From: Deltaproteobacteria bacterium | GTDB taxonomy: Bacteria; Desulfobacterota; Desulfobacteria; Desulfobacterales; B30-G6 | DNA: 6,132 nucleotides | Direction: 5' to 3' | Assembly (NCBI GenBank): GCA_019313725.1 | Contig: JAFDAT010000218.1 | Location: forward strand, 1-6,132 | Part shown: one piece after another, positions 1 to 5,520 of the stretch | How positions within the stretch are numbered: position 1 is the first letter of the stretch | Layout of the letters: every line of letters starts with the position of its first letter | Translations under genes and position numbers: made by a program | Notes under the pieces: model-generated | Databases searched by the model: none | The model's input: only the letters and a program-made list of their open reading frames with translations | Told to the model about the DNA's origin: nothing

Positions 1-26
1 AAAAAAAACGGAATGAGAAGAATTAA

Positions 27-45
27 AAGGATTTTTCAAATCCTT
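27..45. repeat. Short perfect inverted repeat (stem-loop)
   Basis: AAGGATTT (27-34) and AAATCCTT (38-45) are perfect complements around a three-base loop. The stem is AT-rich and no T-run follows on the plus strand. Read on the minus strand it is followed by a T-rich stretch ending in the eight T's that correspond to bases 1-8, but that run is too far from the stem for a standard terminator. A transcript end is possible; chance is also possible in such AT-rich DNA. Confidence 0.3.
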
Positions 46-195
46 CAACAAGAAAGGGAATGAAATGGGGAATTAAAGACAAAACATAACTTAAACACGC
101 AGCATAATATGATTAAACCTTTCAATCAACGCTCCACGTTACCAGGTTTCTAATCTTCATCTATGCGATCACATTTTCGGCAAGGAAATATAGAG

Positions 196-261
196 CCCAA
201 GAAACGTTGGGGTTGGCTTTGGATACTTCTTGGGGATCACAGTCTCACCCAAACCTGTGAT
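196..261. repeat. Two adjacent inverted repeats upstream of sulP
   Basis: CCCAAGAA (196-203) pairs perfectly with TTCTTGGG (227-234) across a 23-base loop. One base further on, ATCACAG (236-242) pairs perfectly with CTGTGAT (255-261) across a 12-base loop. Two stems side by side in a gene-free region suggest either a structured RNA or a double operator upstream of the transporter gene. They lie before the best promoter candidate (285-314), so they would be in the sulP leader only if transcription starts further left. Function is inference; the pairing itself is seen directly. Confidence 0.4.
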
Positions 262-284
262 AATAGTACGGTGGTGTTGCAAGA

Positions 285-314
285 TTGACAAATGTGCCAA
301 GTTAGTCATGTAAC
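285..314 (+). promoter_or_regulatory. Possible sigma70-type promoter for sulP
   Basis: A perfect -35 hexamer TTGACA lies at 285-290. The best -10 match at usual spacing is TGTAAC (309-314; 18-base spacer, four of six consensus bases). The imperfect palindrome AGTTA-gtcatg-TAACT (300-315) covers the -10 region and could be a repressor site. The leader to the chosen ATG would be about 200 bases, which is long. The call rests on the -35 box alone and is weak. Confidence 0.25.
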
Positions 315-517
315 TGTTCTTCTGACGCCCGGATTATTTGGACATACCCGTTTCTGTAATAGTTAGACTTGCAGCAAATTTTCCAACGTGTTAGGGCTGA
401 AAGTAGGTCCCTATTTGAACCGTACCCGGCGCACAAACGAAGTCTATCACCAGCTTCAATCACGTGGATTTCAGCACTTCGATATCCCAAGCACTTTGAT
501 TCCGGTTTTTCCGGGTT

Positions 518-524
518 AGGCGAG
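518..524 (+). promoter_or_regulatory. Ribosome binding site deciding the sulP start
   Basis: AGGCGAG lies three bases before the ATG at 528, with its AGG core seven bases away. It favours this ATG over the upstream in-frame TTG at 369, which would add 53 residues unlike any SulP N-terminus. Confidence 0.55.
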
Positions 525-527
525 CTA

Positions 528-2276
528 ATGCAGAAAAACCAATTGCTTTACCGTTTTTTCCCGTTTCTCCAGTGGCTGAAGGACTATCATCCGGTCACGC
601 TCAAAAATGATGCCATTGCAGGGTTGACCGTCGCTGCCGTGCTTATTCCCCAGTCCATGGCCTATGCTATCCTGGCGGGACTCCCCCCGGTGTATGGACT
701 GTATGCATCGGTGGTCGCCCCCATGCTGGGAGCCATGTGGGGCAGTCTGCGCCAGATGGCTACCGGTCCCATCGCCATCATGAGCCTGCTGGTGCTCACC
801 ACCCTGAGCAACATGGCTGAACCCGGCAGCCCCCATTACATCGACCTGGCTTTCCTCCTGGCCTTGATGGTGGGTGTCCTGTACCTTGCCATCGGACTGT
901 TCAAATTCGGGGAAATCATGTCCTTTATTTCCCATTCTGCCGTAAAAGGGTTTACGGCAGCGGCAGCCCTGATCATCACCGCAACCCAACTGCCCAATTT
1001 CATGGGGCTCGAGGTTGCCCGCCACGAATACATTTTCCAACAACTGCTGGACATCTTAATCTGTCTCCCGGGGCTTCACCTCCCTACGGTAACCGTCGGC
1101 GTTACCGCTTTTATCATCATCTATGGTATCAAATACTTCAAACCCGCATTTCCCGCCAGCATAGCCGCTCTCGTTTTGACAACCATCGCCACCTATGCCT
1201 TCCGGCTGCACGAAAAAGGCGTTGCCATCGTTGGCAACATTCCCGAGGGCCTGCCGGTTTTCCATGTACCCGCCTTCGATCTGCAGACCATCAGTTCACT
1301 GATTGGACCGGCAGTGGTCATCGCCCTGGTGAGCTTCGCCGAAACCTATTCCGTGGGCAAAACCATATCATCCGAAACCAAGCAGAAACTGAATGTCGAC
1401 CAGGAATTTATCGGCCAGGGCCTGGCCAACCTCATCGGTTCCTTTTTTCAGTCCTATCCCGTAAGCGGATCCTTTTCCAGAACCGCCATCAATTATGCAT
1501 CGGGTGCAAAAACGGGCATTTCCAGTGCCGTTTCCAGCATATGCGTAGTGCTGGCCCTTCTTTTTTTGACGAATTTATTTACCTACATCCCCAAGGCAGC
1601 CCTCGCGGCCATGGTGATCAGCGCGGTACTGCTGCTGTTTCACCCCAAGGCAGTGTTCGACCTGTGGAAGATGAACCGCCACGACGGCATTGTCGCCATT
1701 ACGGTGTTTGTCATTTCCCTGATTGCCAAACCGGATTATGCACTGCTTATAGGGGTTATGATCTCCCTGATGTTCTTTCTCTGGAAAACCATGCACCCCC
1801 GTATCGTACGGGTGACCAAGGACCCAAAATTGAACATGTTCGTCAACGCGGATATTTTTCAATTACCGTCCTGCCCCCAGATACTGCAGCTGCGGTCCGA
1901 TAACGTTATCTATTTTGCCAATGCTGAATACACCACCGAGCATATTATTAAACGCATGGACGCGGTTAAATCACCGGTCAAATTTCTGCTTTTGGATCTT
2001 CAGGCCATGAGTTTCATCGACATCACCGGAATCGATGAACTCAAAGTGTTGATGGAGGATGTCAAAAGCAGGAACTTCAATACTGCCTTCATGGGAGTGC
2101 GGCAGCCGGTAATGCAGACTTTCAAGCAATCAGGTCTGTTGAAAGACATAGAACCCGAACTGCTGATCGAGAACAGGGGTGATGCCATCACCGTACTTTT
2201 CCGTAAGATAGACCACGAATACTGTAAAAACAAATGCCCGTTTGAGCTGTTTCACGAATGTTCATCCGTCAAATAA
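528..2276 (+). CDS. SulP/SLC26-family anion transporter with STAS domain
   Basis: This inner-membrane transporter of the SulP (SLC26) family moves sulfate, bicarbonate or another anion, usually as a symporter or exchanger; the substrate cannot be read from the sequence. The protein has 582 residues, the usual length. The family signature PQSMAYAILAGLPPVYGL lies at residues 41-58, followed by hydrophobic segments to about residue 420, as expected for the 7+7 inverted-repeat fold. A second conserved block at about 288-330 contains EFIGQGLANLIGSFF and GSFSRTA. A cytoplasmic STAS domain spans roughly 435-560, with the loop FIDITG (496-501) where anti-sigma-antagonist relatives carry DSSG. The tail is odd: three cysteines (C566, C570, C577) follow the STAS domain. 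The start is set by AGGCGAG before the ATG. No partner gene adjoins it. Its G+C is clearly higher than that of the genes to its right. Confidence 0.93.
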   Translation: MQKNQLLYRFFPFLQWLKDYHPVTLKNDAIAGLTVAAVLIPQSMAYAILAGLPPVYGLYASVVAPMLGAMWGSLRQMATGPIAIMSLLVLTTLSNMAEPGSPHYIDLAFLLALMVGVLYLAIGLFKFGEIMSFISHSAVKGFTAAAALIITATQLPNFMGLEVARHEYIFQQLLDILICLPGLHLPTVTVGVTAFIIIYGIKYFKPAFPASIAALVLTTIATYAFRLHEKGVAIVGNIPEGLPVFHVPAFDLQTISSLIGPAVVIALVSFAETYSVGKTISSETKQKLNVDQEFIGQGLANLIGSFFQSYPVSGSFSRTAINYASGAKTGISSAVSSICVVLALLFLTNLFTYIPKAALAAMVISAVLLLFHPKAVFDLWKMNRHDGIVAITVFVISLIAKPDYALLIGVMISLMFFLWKTMHPRIVRVTKDPKLNMFVNADIFQLPSCPQILQLRSDNVIYFANAEYTTEHIIKRMDAVKSPVKFLLLDLQAMSFIDITGIDELKVLMEDVKSRNFNTAFMGVRQPVMQTFKQSGLLKDIEPELLIENRGDAITVLFRKIDHEYCKNKCPFELFHECSSVK

Positions 2277-2282
2277 ATCTCA

Positions 2283-2312
2283 GGATCCGAGAGGCCCTGG
2301 GGCCAAGGATCC
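2283..2312. terminator. GC-rich stem-loop after the sulP stop
   Basis: GGATCC (2283-2288) pairs with GGATCC (2307-2312), and inside it GGCC (2293-2296) pairs with GGCC (2301-2304) around a CTGG loop; the unpaired sides are GAGA and AA. It begins seven bases after the stop codon and lies between convergent sulP and the pdxH remnant, where a two-way terminator would be expected. No T-run follows on either strand, so it is not a textbook intrinsic terminator. It may instead protect the mRNA 3' end. Confidence 0.4.
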
Positions 2313-2321
2313 AAACTACAA

Positions 2322-2603
2322 CTAATCGGGATAAGAACCGATCTGATTAACTTTTTCTATCAGATCTTCCCTTCCCTCAATGACACTGCTCTGGGGGACC
2401 GTAGCCGAGACAGCCTGGTTTTCCCGTCTGCGGGCTTTCCAGTCAGCTTCTGCCTCTCTACGGGAAAGCTTTAAAACCCTGCCATCGATGCGAACCTGAC
2501 GTGGGGGAAAATGCCAGTAAAAAACCAGCACCGCCGATGGGTTAGCACCCAGTTCCTTACCCTTATTGCTTTCATAGTAGCCTCGGTAAACTCGATGGTA
2601 ACC
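2322..2603 (-). pseudogene. pdxH: Remnant of pyridoxamine 5'-phosphate oxidase (pdxH)
   Basis: A 93-codon open stretch encodes the middle of PdxH, the FMN enzyme that makes pyridoxal 5'-phosphate from pyridoxine or pyridoxamine phosphate. Visible family blocks in order are YYESNKGKELGANPSAV, VFYWHFPPRQVRIDGRV (the conserved FYW...RQVR segment), the EAEADWKARRRE helix region, and PQSSVIEGREDL. PdxH is normally about 210-220 residues. Here the N-terminal part is missing, with a TAA (2604-2606) directly upstream, and the frame ends in TAG just after SYPD, before the conserved C-terminal WxGxxxRLHDR segment. I found no continuation in other frames on either side. The only internal start is a GTG at 2529-2531 inside the conserved FYW block. 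A working enzyme is therefore very unlikely. A divergent small flavin-binding protein is a remote alternative. Confidence 0.8.
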
Positions 2604-2874
2604 TTATCTTATGCTTCATGCTGAATTGTTTCCGGGATGAAAATCCTATCCGATTGTCTTCGCAGTGGAATTATTCTCTTATCATTAGGCTGATTGCGGC
2701 TGTAATACTATAAAAATATTTCAAGTTGAAACGCTCAGGTTAGGTAAGAATTCAGAGTGGACATATAATTCTATCTGGTTATGCACTTCAGTAACACGCC
2801 ACCGGTTGTGGTGGTTAATAATTCGGGGTACAACATATTGTATCAACTGGAGCCAAGTGCATATCCACGTAATT
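2604..2874. other. AT-rich non-coding spacer with inverted repeats
   Basis: No gene is visible between the pdxH remnant and the 188-residue gene. Three palindromic elements occur: TATGCACTT (2780-2788) with AAGTGCATA (2855-2863); CCACC (2799-2803) with GGTGG (2810-2814) inside it; and TACAA-cata-TTGTA (2829-2842). The nine-base outer pair encloses the other two. As the block lies just 3' of the minus-strand gene ending at 2875, it may form a 3' RNA structure or terminator for that gene, but there is no T-run. It could also be a trace of a small mobile repeat. Confidence 0.35.
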
Positions 2875-3441
2875 CTATTTCCTTAAATGCTGGTGGTGAG
2901 TGATTGCCAGCTTAGCTATCATCCTGATTACATAATCGGGTGGTCGTCCATTCAGCCAGCCAGGCATCCCGCCTGCTTCGATATATCCTATGATGTCCCT
3001 AAAAACCTCTGAACTGAATGTATAAACACCAAAATCAATGGTTGGGCTATCCTGGTGAAAAACGATTGGTACCTTCAACTGTTCGGCATACGGCTGTATT
3101 GTCTGCTCGACTGCTGGCCGATTTTGAGTGCCGTAGGGTTTTTGCTTAAAACCTGCATGGCTCTCTGGGAAGGGAAACAACTTGTAGACTTCCCCGATGA
3201 AGCCTGTGAATTCGTATCCATGAATGGCGCCGGATAAATTGCCGATCATTTCCCTTTGTGGAATAAGGTAGATCATTTTTTCGTCACGGTTGACCTCTTT
3301 ATTGGCAGTCCACTCAACGATCCATTCACAAAAATCCGTGGAAAAGAAAAAGTAGTGGTCCATAAGCAGCATGTCGGTTTCGATGTTGAAAAATCCTATC
3401 GGAATTTGACCGTGGCTTTTTGAGAGAAATGAAATGGGCAT
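2875..3441 (-). CDS. Uncharacterised 188-residue protein
   Basis: I do not recognise the family. The gene looks real: an ATG preceded by GAGGT at seven-base spacing, an uninterrupted 188-codon frame, and a protein-like composition rich in aromatic residues. No signal peptide or membrane segment is evident, so it is probably cytoplasmic. The N-terminus carries IPIGFFNIETDMLLM followed by DHYFFFSTDFCEWI, which reads as a buried strand and helix. Other landmarks are GYEFTGFIGEVYKLFPFPE in the middle and a C-terminal GWLNGRPPDYVIRMIAKLA helix. A promoter-like TATAAT lies about 55 bases upstream on the same strand. The EF-hand gene is upstream in the same direction with a 121-base gap, so co-transcription is possible but not required. 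No catalytic motif can be named. It could be a lineage-specific metabolic or sensory accessory protein. Confidence 0.75.
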   Translation of the reverse strand: MPISFLSKSHGQIPIGFFNIETDMLLMDHYFFFSTDFCEWIVEWTANKEVNRDEKMIYLIPQREMIGNLSGAIHGYEFTGFIGEVYKLFPFPESHAGFKQKPYGTQNRPAVEQTIQPYAEQLKVPIVFHQDSPTIDFGVYTFSSEVFRDIIGYIEAGGMPGWLNGRPPDYVIRMIAKLAITHHQHLRK

Positions 3442-3448
3442 TTGAGTG

Positions 3449-3453
3449 ACCTC
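3449..3453 (-). promoter_or_regulatory. Ribosome binding site of the 188-residue gene
   Basis: On the minus strand GAGGT lies seven bases before the ATG at 3441. It supports both the reality of the gene and this start. Confidence 0.6.
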
Positions 3454-3496
3454 GGTTCCCGTTTTAATGATGCAAAACCGAGGGATATTTTAACGA

Positions 3497-3502
3497 ATTA
3501 TA
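3497..3502 (-). promoter_or_regulatory. Possible -10 box for the 188-residue gene
   Basis: A perfect TATAAT on the minus strand lies about 55 bases before the start codon, in the gap between two minus-strand genes. The hexamer at the expected -35 distance is poor (a run of C's). Another sigma factor or an activator would be needed, or the match is chance in AT-rich DNA. Confidence 0.3.
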
Positions 3503-3562
3503 GTACCTTTTGCAAATGGGGGATTATTTCATATCATAGGCTTGAATTACACTATGATGCAA

Positions 3563-4153
3563 TTAATTCCACATAACCTGCCGTACCACCTGAACGCCCT
3601 CATCCAGCATTTGCACTACGGCAGATTCGACCGCCGAAAGATCGTTAAACGCAGGTGAAGAGATGTAGTTTTTAGTCCGGGCACCGGACAGGCTTAAATC
3701 AACAACAACCTTAAGGTTTTCAAGCAGAGACTGATATTGGATTGCAACCTTCGTACAGGTGGCTTTTTCCAGAAACCCAGCCAACGTGTTGAAATCCGGT
3801 TGGGCAGGGCGCTCTTTTTTCTGAATTTCATTTCGATTATCTTCCCCAGCCGTTTTGTTGTTCGGGATCCGGTCGCCTCTCAAAGATGCGGGTTGTAAGA
3901 AATGTGGCGATTTTAGAAGGATGTTGCCGTATGGCCCCAGTGGATCATTGTGGATCTGGTGAATAAGGGCGATGAATTCACTCTTCGGGATAGGTTTTGA
4001 AATGCTTAGAAGATCCAAGACCGCCAAAAGCGGTGCCTCATGCCACGACCACCTGAATCGTTTGGCAGAATTGTTCAGGTCAGAACGTGACAGAAAACCG
4101 TCTTTGTCCAGGTCAAGCGTTTTGAAAAACATGGCTGGTATTTGATTATCCAC
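3563..4153 (-). CDS. EF-hand protein, possibly a shortened isochorismatase-like hydrolase
   Basis: The 196-residue protein starts with a canonical calcium-binding EF-hand loop, DLDKDGFLSRSD (residues 14-25; ligands D14, D16, D18, S22, D25, with G19 and a hydrophobic L21). A degenerate second hand may follow around SISKPIPKSEFIALI (50-64). Residues 90-120 form a polar, probably disordered linker. The C-terminus, from KVVVDLSLSGAR (148-159) to AVESAVVQMLDEGVQVV (174-190), resembles the last strand and helix of isochorismatase-type cysteine hydrolases, but the catalytic Asp, Lys and Cys region is absent. I infer, without proof, an internally deleted relative. The start is a GTG; an in-frame TGA lies just upstream, and a GAGGT stands 12 bases away, which is long. 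The ATG at 4132 is an alternative start but would leave little before the loop. It is divergent from wbqC. Confidence 0.65.
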   Translation of the reverse strand: MDNQIPAMFFKTLDLDKDGFLSRSDLNNSAKRFRWSWHEAPLLAVLDLLSISKPIPKSEFIALIHQIHNDPLGPYGNILLKSPHFLQPASLRGDRIPNNKTAGEDNRNEIQKKERPAQPDFNTLAGFLEKATCTKVAIQYQSLLENLKVVVDLSLSGARTKNYISSPAFNDLSAVESAVVQMLDEGVQVVRQVMWN

Positions 4154-4229
4154 ATCTGATCAATAACCTCAATTGAAAGTGTAGTCAAATAGGTAAACCG
4201 ATGAGATTTCGAGTAAAAGGCAGAATAAA

Positions 4230-4913
4230 ATGATCATATCAGCGAACCAACCATATTTTGCTCCCTATCCCGTTTTTTTTTACAAAGCGCATCTTTCAGA
4301 TTATTTTGTCATTCTGGATGATGTGCAATTTCCCCGCAGAACAACTTGGATTACTCGCAATCGATTCAAAAACGATCAGGATACCTTATGGATGACCATT
4401 CCAGTGTGGAAAAAAGGACTGGGACTACAACAAATTAGAGAGGTTAGAATATGCCACACCGGCAACTGGAAGAAAAAGCATTTGCACAGTTTTCAAAGTG
4501 CCTACGCCCACGCCCCCTTTCTTAAGGATCATGTCAATTTATTGAAACAGATTTTTTCCCAGCAATATGATCTTCTCATCGATTTGAATATGGAGATAAT
4601 CAAATATATTATGGACTTTCTCAGAATTGAAACCAGGATTGTGTTGATGTCGGAGTTGGATGTTAGGGGAAAGGGGACACCGCTGATTATCGATATATGC
4701 AAGTCCTTGGGCGCCAATCAATTTCTGGTTCAGTCTTCGGCTTTAGCCTATTATAACCCGGTTCAATTTAAATTGGCGGGCCTTGAATTGGTCTCTTTTA
4801 AAAAACCCGAATATATTTATCCCCAGATGTATGGAGATTTTATCGCCAACCTGTCGATTCTCGATATGATGTTAACTTGCGGTGGCAAATCCCGAGATAT
4901 TATCCTGAATTAG
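4230..4913 (+). CDS. WbqC-like family protein
   Basis: The 227-residue protein matches the WbqC family in length and in its conserved ends. The N-terminus has ISANQPYFAPYPVFFYKA, then DYFVILDDVQFPRRTTWITR (30-49) followed by NRFK, corresponding to the family's Q-P-x-Y, LDDVQ and NR-x-K blocks. The C-terminus has YIYPQMYGDFIANLSILDMM followed by a CGG turn. Family members often lie in O-antigen or other polysaccharide loci, and the biochemical role is not firmly established; a part in sugar or amino-sugar modification is usually assumed. It appears cytoplasmic, with no signal peptide. The start ATG is preceded by AAAGG at nine-base spacing. No glycosyltransferase or sugar-nucleotide gene is present here, so this is an orphan copy. 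It is noticeably AT-richer than sulP, which suggests a different history. Its promoter must lie in the 76-base divergent spacer at 4154-4229. Confidence 0.85.
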   Translation: MIISANQPYFAPYPVFFYKAHLSDYFVILDDVQFPRRTTWITRNRFKNDQDTLWMTIPVWKKGLGLQQIREVRICHTGNWKKKHLHSFQSAYAHAPFLKDHVNLLKQIFSQQYDLLIDLNMEIIKYIMDFLRIETRIVLMSELDVRGKGTPLIIDICKSLGANQFLVQSSALAYYNPVQFKLAGLELVSFKKPEYIYPQMYGDFIANLSILDMMLTCGGKSRDIILN

Positions 4914-4921
4914 CGTTTTGT

Positions 4922-4947
4922 TCCTTTTGACCGGAAATGAAAAAGGA
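4922..4947. repeat. Weak stem-loop after wbqC
   Basis: TCCTTTT (4922-4928) pairs with AAAAGGA (4941-4947) over a 12-base loop, nine bases after the wbqC-like stop. The stem is AT-rich and no T-run follows, so terminator function is doubtful. Confidence 0.2.
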
Positions 4948-4985
4948 TCGAATCTTATGTTGACTTATTTATTCAAATAGATCGA

Positions 4986-5330
4986 TTGCTATCGAGCTTT
5001 TCACAATGGATGGAAGATAAGCAGTTCTGCCAACTCCTTAATCGGTTCGGATTCTCCTGGGCTGGTTACCGAAGGGTCAGGAAAGGCGTTAAGGAGCGTG
5101 TGACACGCCACATGCATAATATCCACTGCCGAAATATAGAGGAATACATTGAAACTATTGAAAAGGATCGGGAAGCCCAACTTCAATTTGAACGCCTCAT
5201 GACTGTTTCCATCAGCCGTTTCTTTCGTGACGGGAGGATACTATGCCTACGTCTGACACCGTTTCCTTCCAACAAGTTTGTGGCATTCATTACGGCATCT
5301 CGGAAAACTCTACTATATCGGAAAGGTTGA
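4986..5330 (+). pseudogene. Truncated CheR-type methyltransferase fragment
   Basis: The translation starts as the N-terminal helical domain of CheR (chemoreceptor glutamate methyltransferase, S-adenosylmethionine-dependent) and reaches the first catalytic-domain motif. Residues 9-82, counted from the TTG at 4986, contain GFSWAGYRRVRKGVKERVTRH (broken here as GYRRVRKGVKERV, 27-39), EEYIETIEK and ERLMTVSISRFFRD. These match the family pattern of a basic YR..RV.RR helix, a YL..L helix and ISRFFRD. After D82-I85 (about 5241) the similarity stops; the whole SAM-binding domain, including the family's GCSSGEE-like motif, is missing. CheR normally has about 270 residues. The last part of the frame overlaps the 3' end of the minus-strand 62-residue gene by 41 bases, so it is probably read-through across a breakpoint. 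There is no good ribosome binding site at either the TTG or the ATG at 5010. A stand-alone N-terminal domain is a less likely alternative. Confidence 0.72.
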
Positions 5331-5478
5331 TTTCCAGCATTTTGGTGCTGGCAAGAATTCTCAGGGCATTACGGGTAACGGCTGGCAGGCTGTCCCCCAA
5401 CTGCTCGAGCTGATTGGCCGATCGTTTAATCGACTGAATCTCAGCGTGAATCTCATGAATTTTCAGATCCGATTCCAT
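5290..5478 (-). CDS. Small helical protein downstream of the CoA ligase
   Basis: This 62-residue, highly charged, helix-prone protein (MESDLKIHEIHAEIQSIKRS at the start, ALRILASTKMLEINLSDIVE near the end) has no signal peptide, membrane segment or cysteine. The N-terminal half has heptad-like hydrophobic spacing, which suggests a short coiled coil or helical hairpin. Start choice is firm: AAGGA lies six bases before the ATG on the minus strand. It follows the PaaK-like ligase stop by 42 bases in the same direction, so the two are probably co-transcribed. A role as a small partner or regulator of the ligase is inference from position. I do not recognise a named family. Its 3' end overlaps the tail of the opposing CheR remnant, which supports that tail being non-coding. 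Confidence 0.68.
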   Translation of the reverse strand: MESDLKIHEIHAEIQSIKRSANQLEQLGDSLPAVTRNALRILASTKMLEINLSDIVEFSEMP

Positions 5479-5484
5479 GGTTTT

Positions 5485-5489
5485 TCCTT
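5485..5489 (-). promoter_or_regulatory. Ribosome binding site of the 62-residue gene
   Basis: AAGGA on the minus strand, set in an A-rich context, lies six bases before the ATG at 5478. This near-ideal site is the main reason for accepting so short a gene. Confidence 0.6.
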
Positions 5490-5520
5490 TTCTTGGGTTG
5501 TGTAAAAACCGCTAATCGAT

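Larger units (their letters stand above)
1..517. other. Non-coding stretch upstream of the SulP gene
   Basis: About 520 bases without a convincing gene. Short open frames exist on both strands, but they use TTG starts or lack a ribosome binding site, and their translations resemble no family I know. The stretch is AT-rich on its left and contains inverted repeats at 27-45, 196-234, 236-261 and 300-315, plus a consensus TTGACA at 285-290. It probably holds the control region of the sulP gene and possibly the 3' end of a transcription unit lying to the left of the window. A decayed gene cannot be excluded. Confidence 0.55.

Noticed and set aside
163..288. 41-codon plus-strand frame starting at ATG 163
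   Set aside because: There is no Shine-Dalgarno sequence, its composition is not protein-like, and it covers the inverted repeats, which explain the region better.
302..490. 62-codon minus-strand open frame upstream of sulP
   Set aside because: It begins with TTG, has no ribosome binding site and resembles no protein family; this is consistent with a chance frame.
369..527. N-terminal extension of the SulP protein from a TTG at 369
   Set aside because: The extra 53 residues lack SulP features, and the ATG at 528 has a good ribosome binding site and gives the usual family length.
525..1043. 172-codon minus-strand frame inside sulP
   Set aside because: It is a His-, Gln- and Gly-rich antisense shadow of the conserved transporter coding sequence.
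1541..1903. 120-codon plus-strand frame inside sulP
   Set aside because: It overlaps the conserved transporter frame and has no family signature or ribosome binding site of its own.
2739..2745. GTTAGGT as part of an integron attC site
   Set aside because: No partner core site with the required pairing and spacing was found, and the neighbouring genes are not arranged as cassettes.
2764..2769. TATAAT on the plus strand as a promoter
   Set aside because: There is no matching -35 box and no plus-strand gene downstream for more than 1 kb; likely chance in AT-rich DNA.
3055..3237. 60-codon plus-strand frame inside the 188-residue gene
   Set aside because: It is antisense to a better supported gene with a good ribosome binding site.
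5278..5505. 75-codon plus-strand frame overlapping the small ligase-linked gene
   Set aside because: It is antisense to the 62-residue gene, which has an almost ideal ribosome binding site and operon position.
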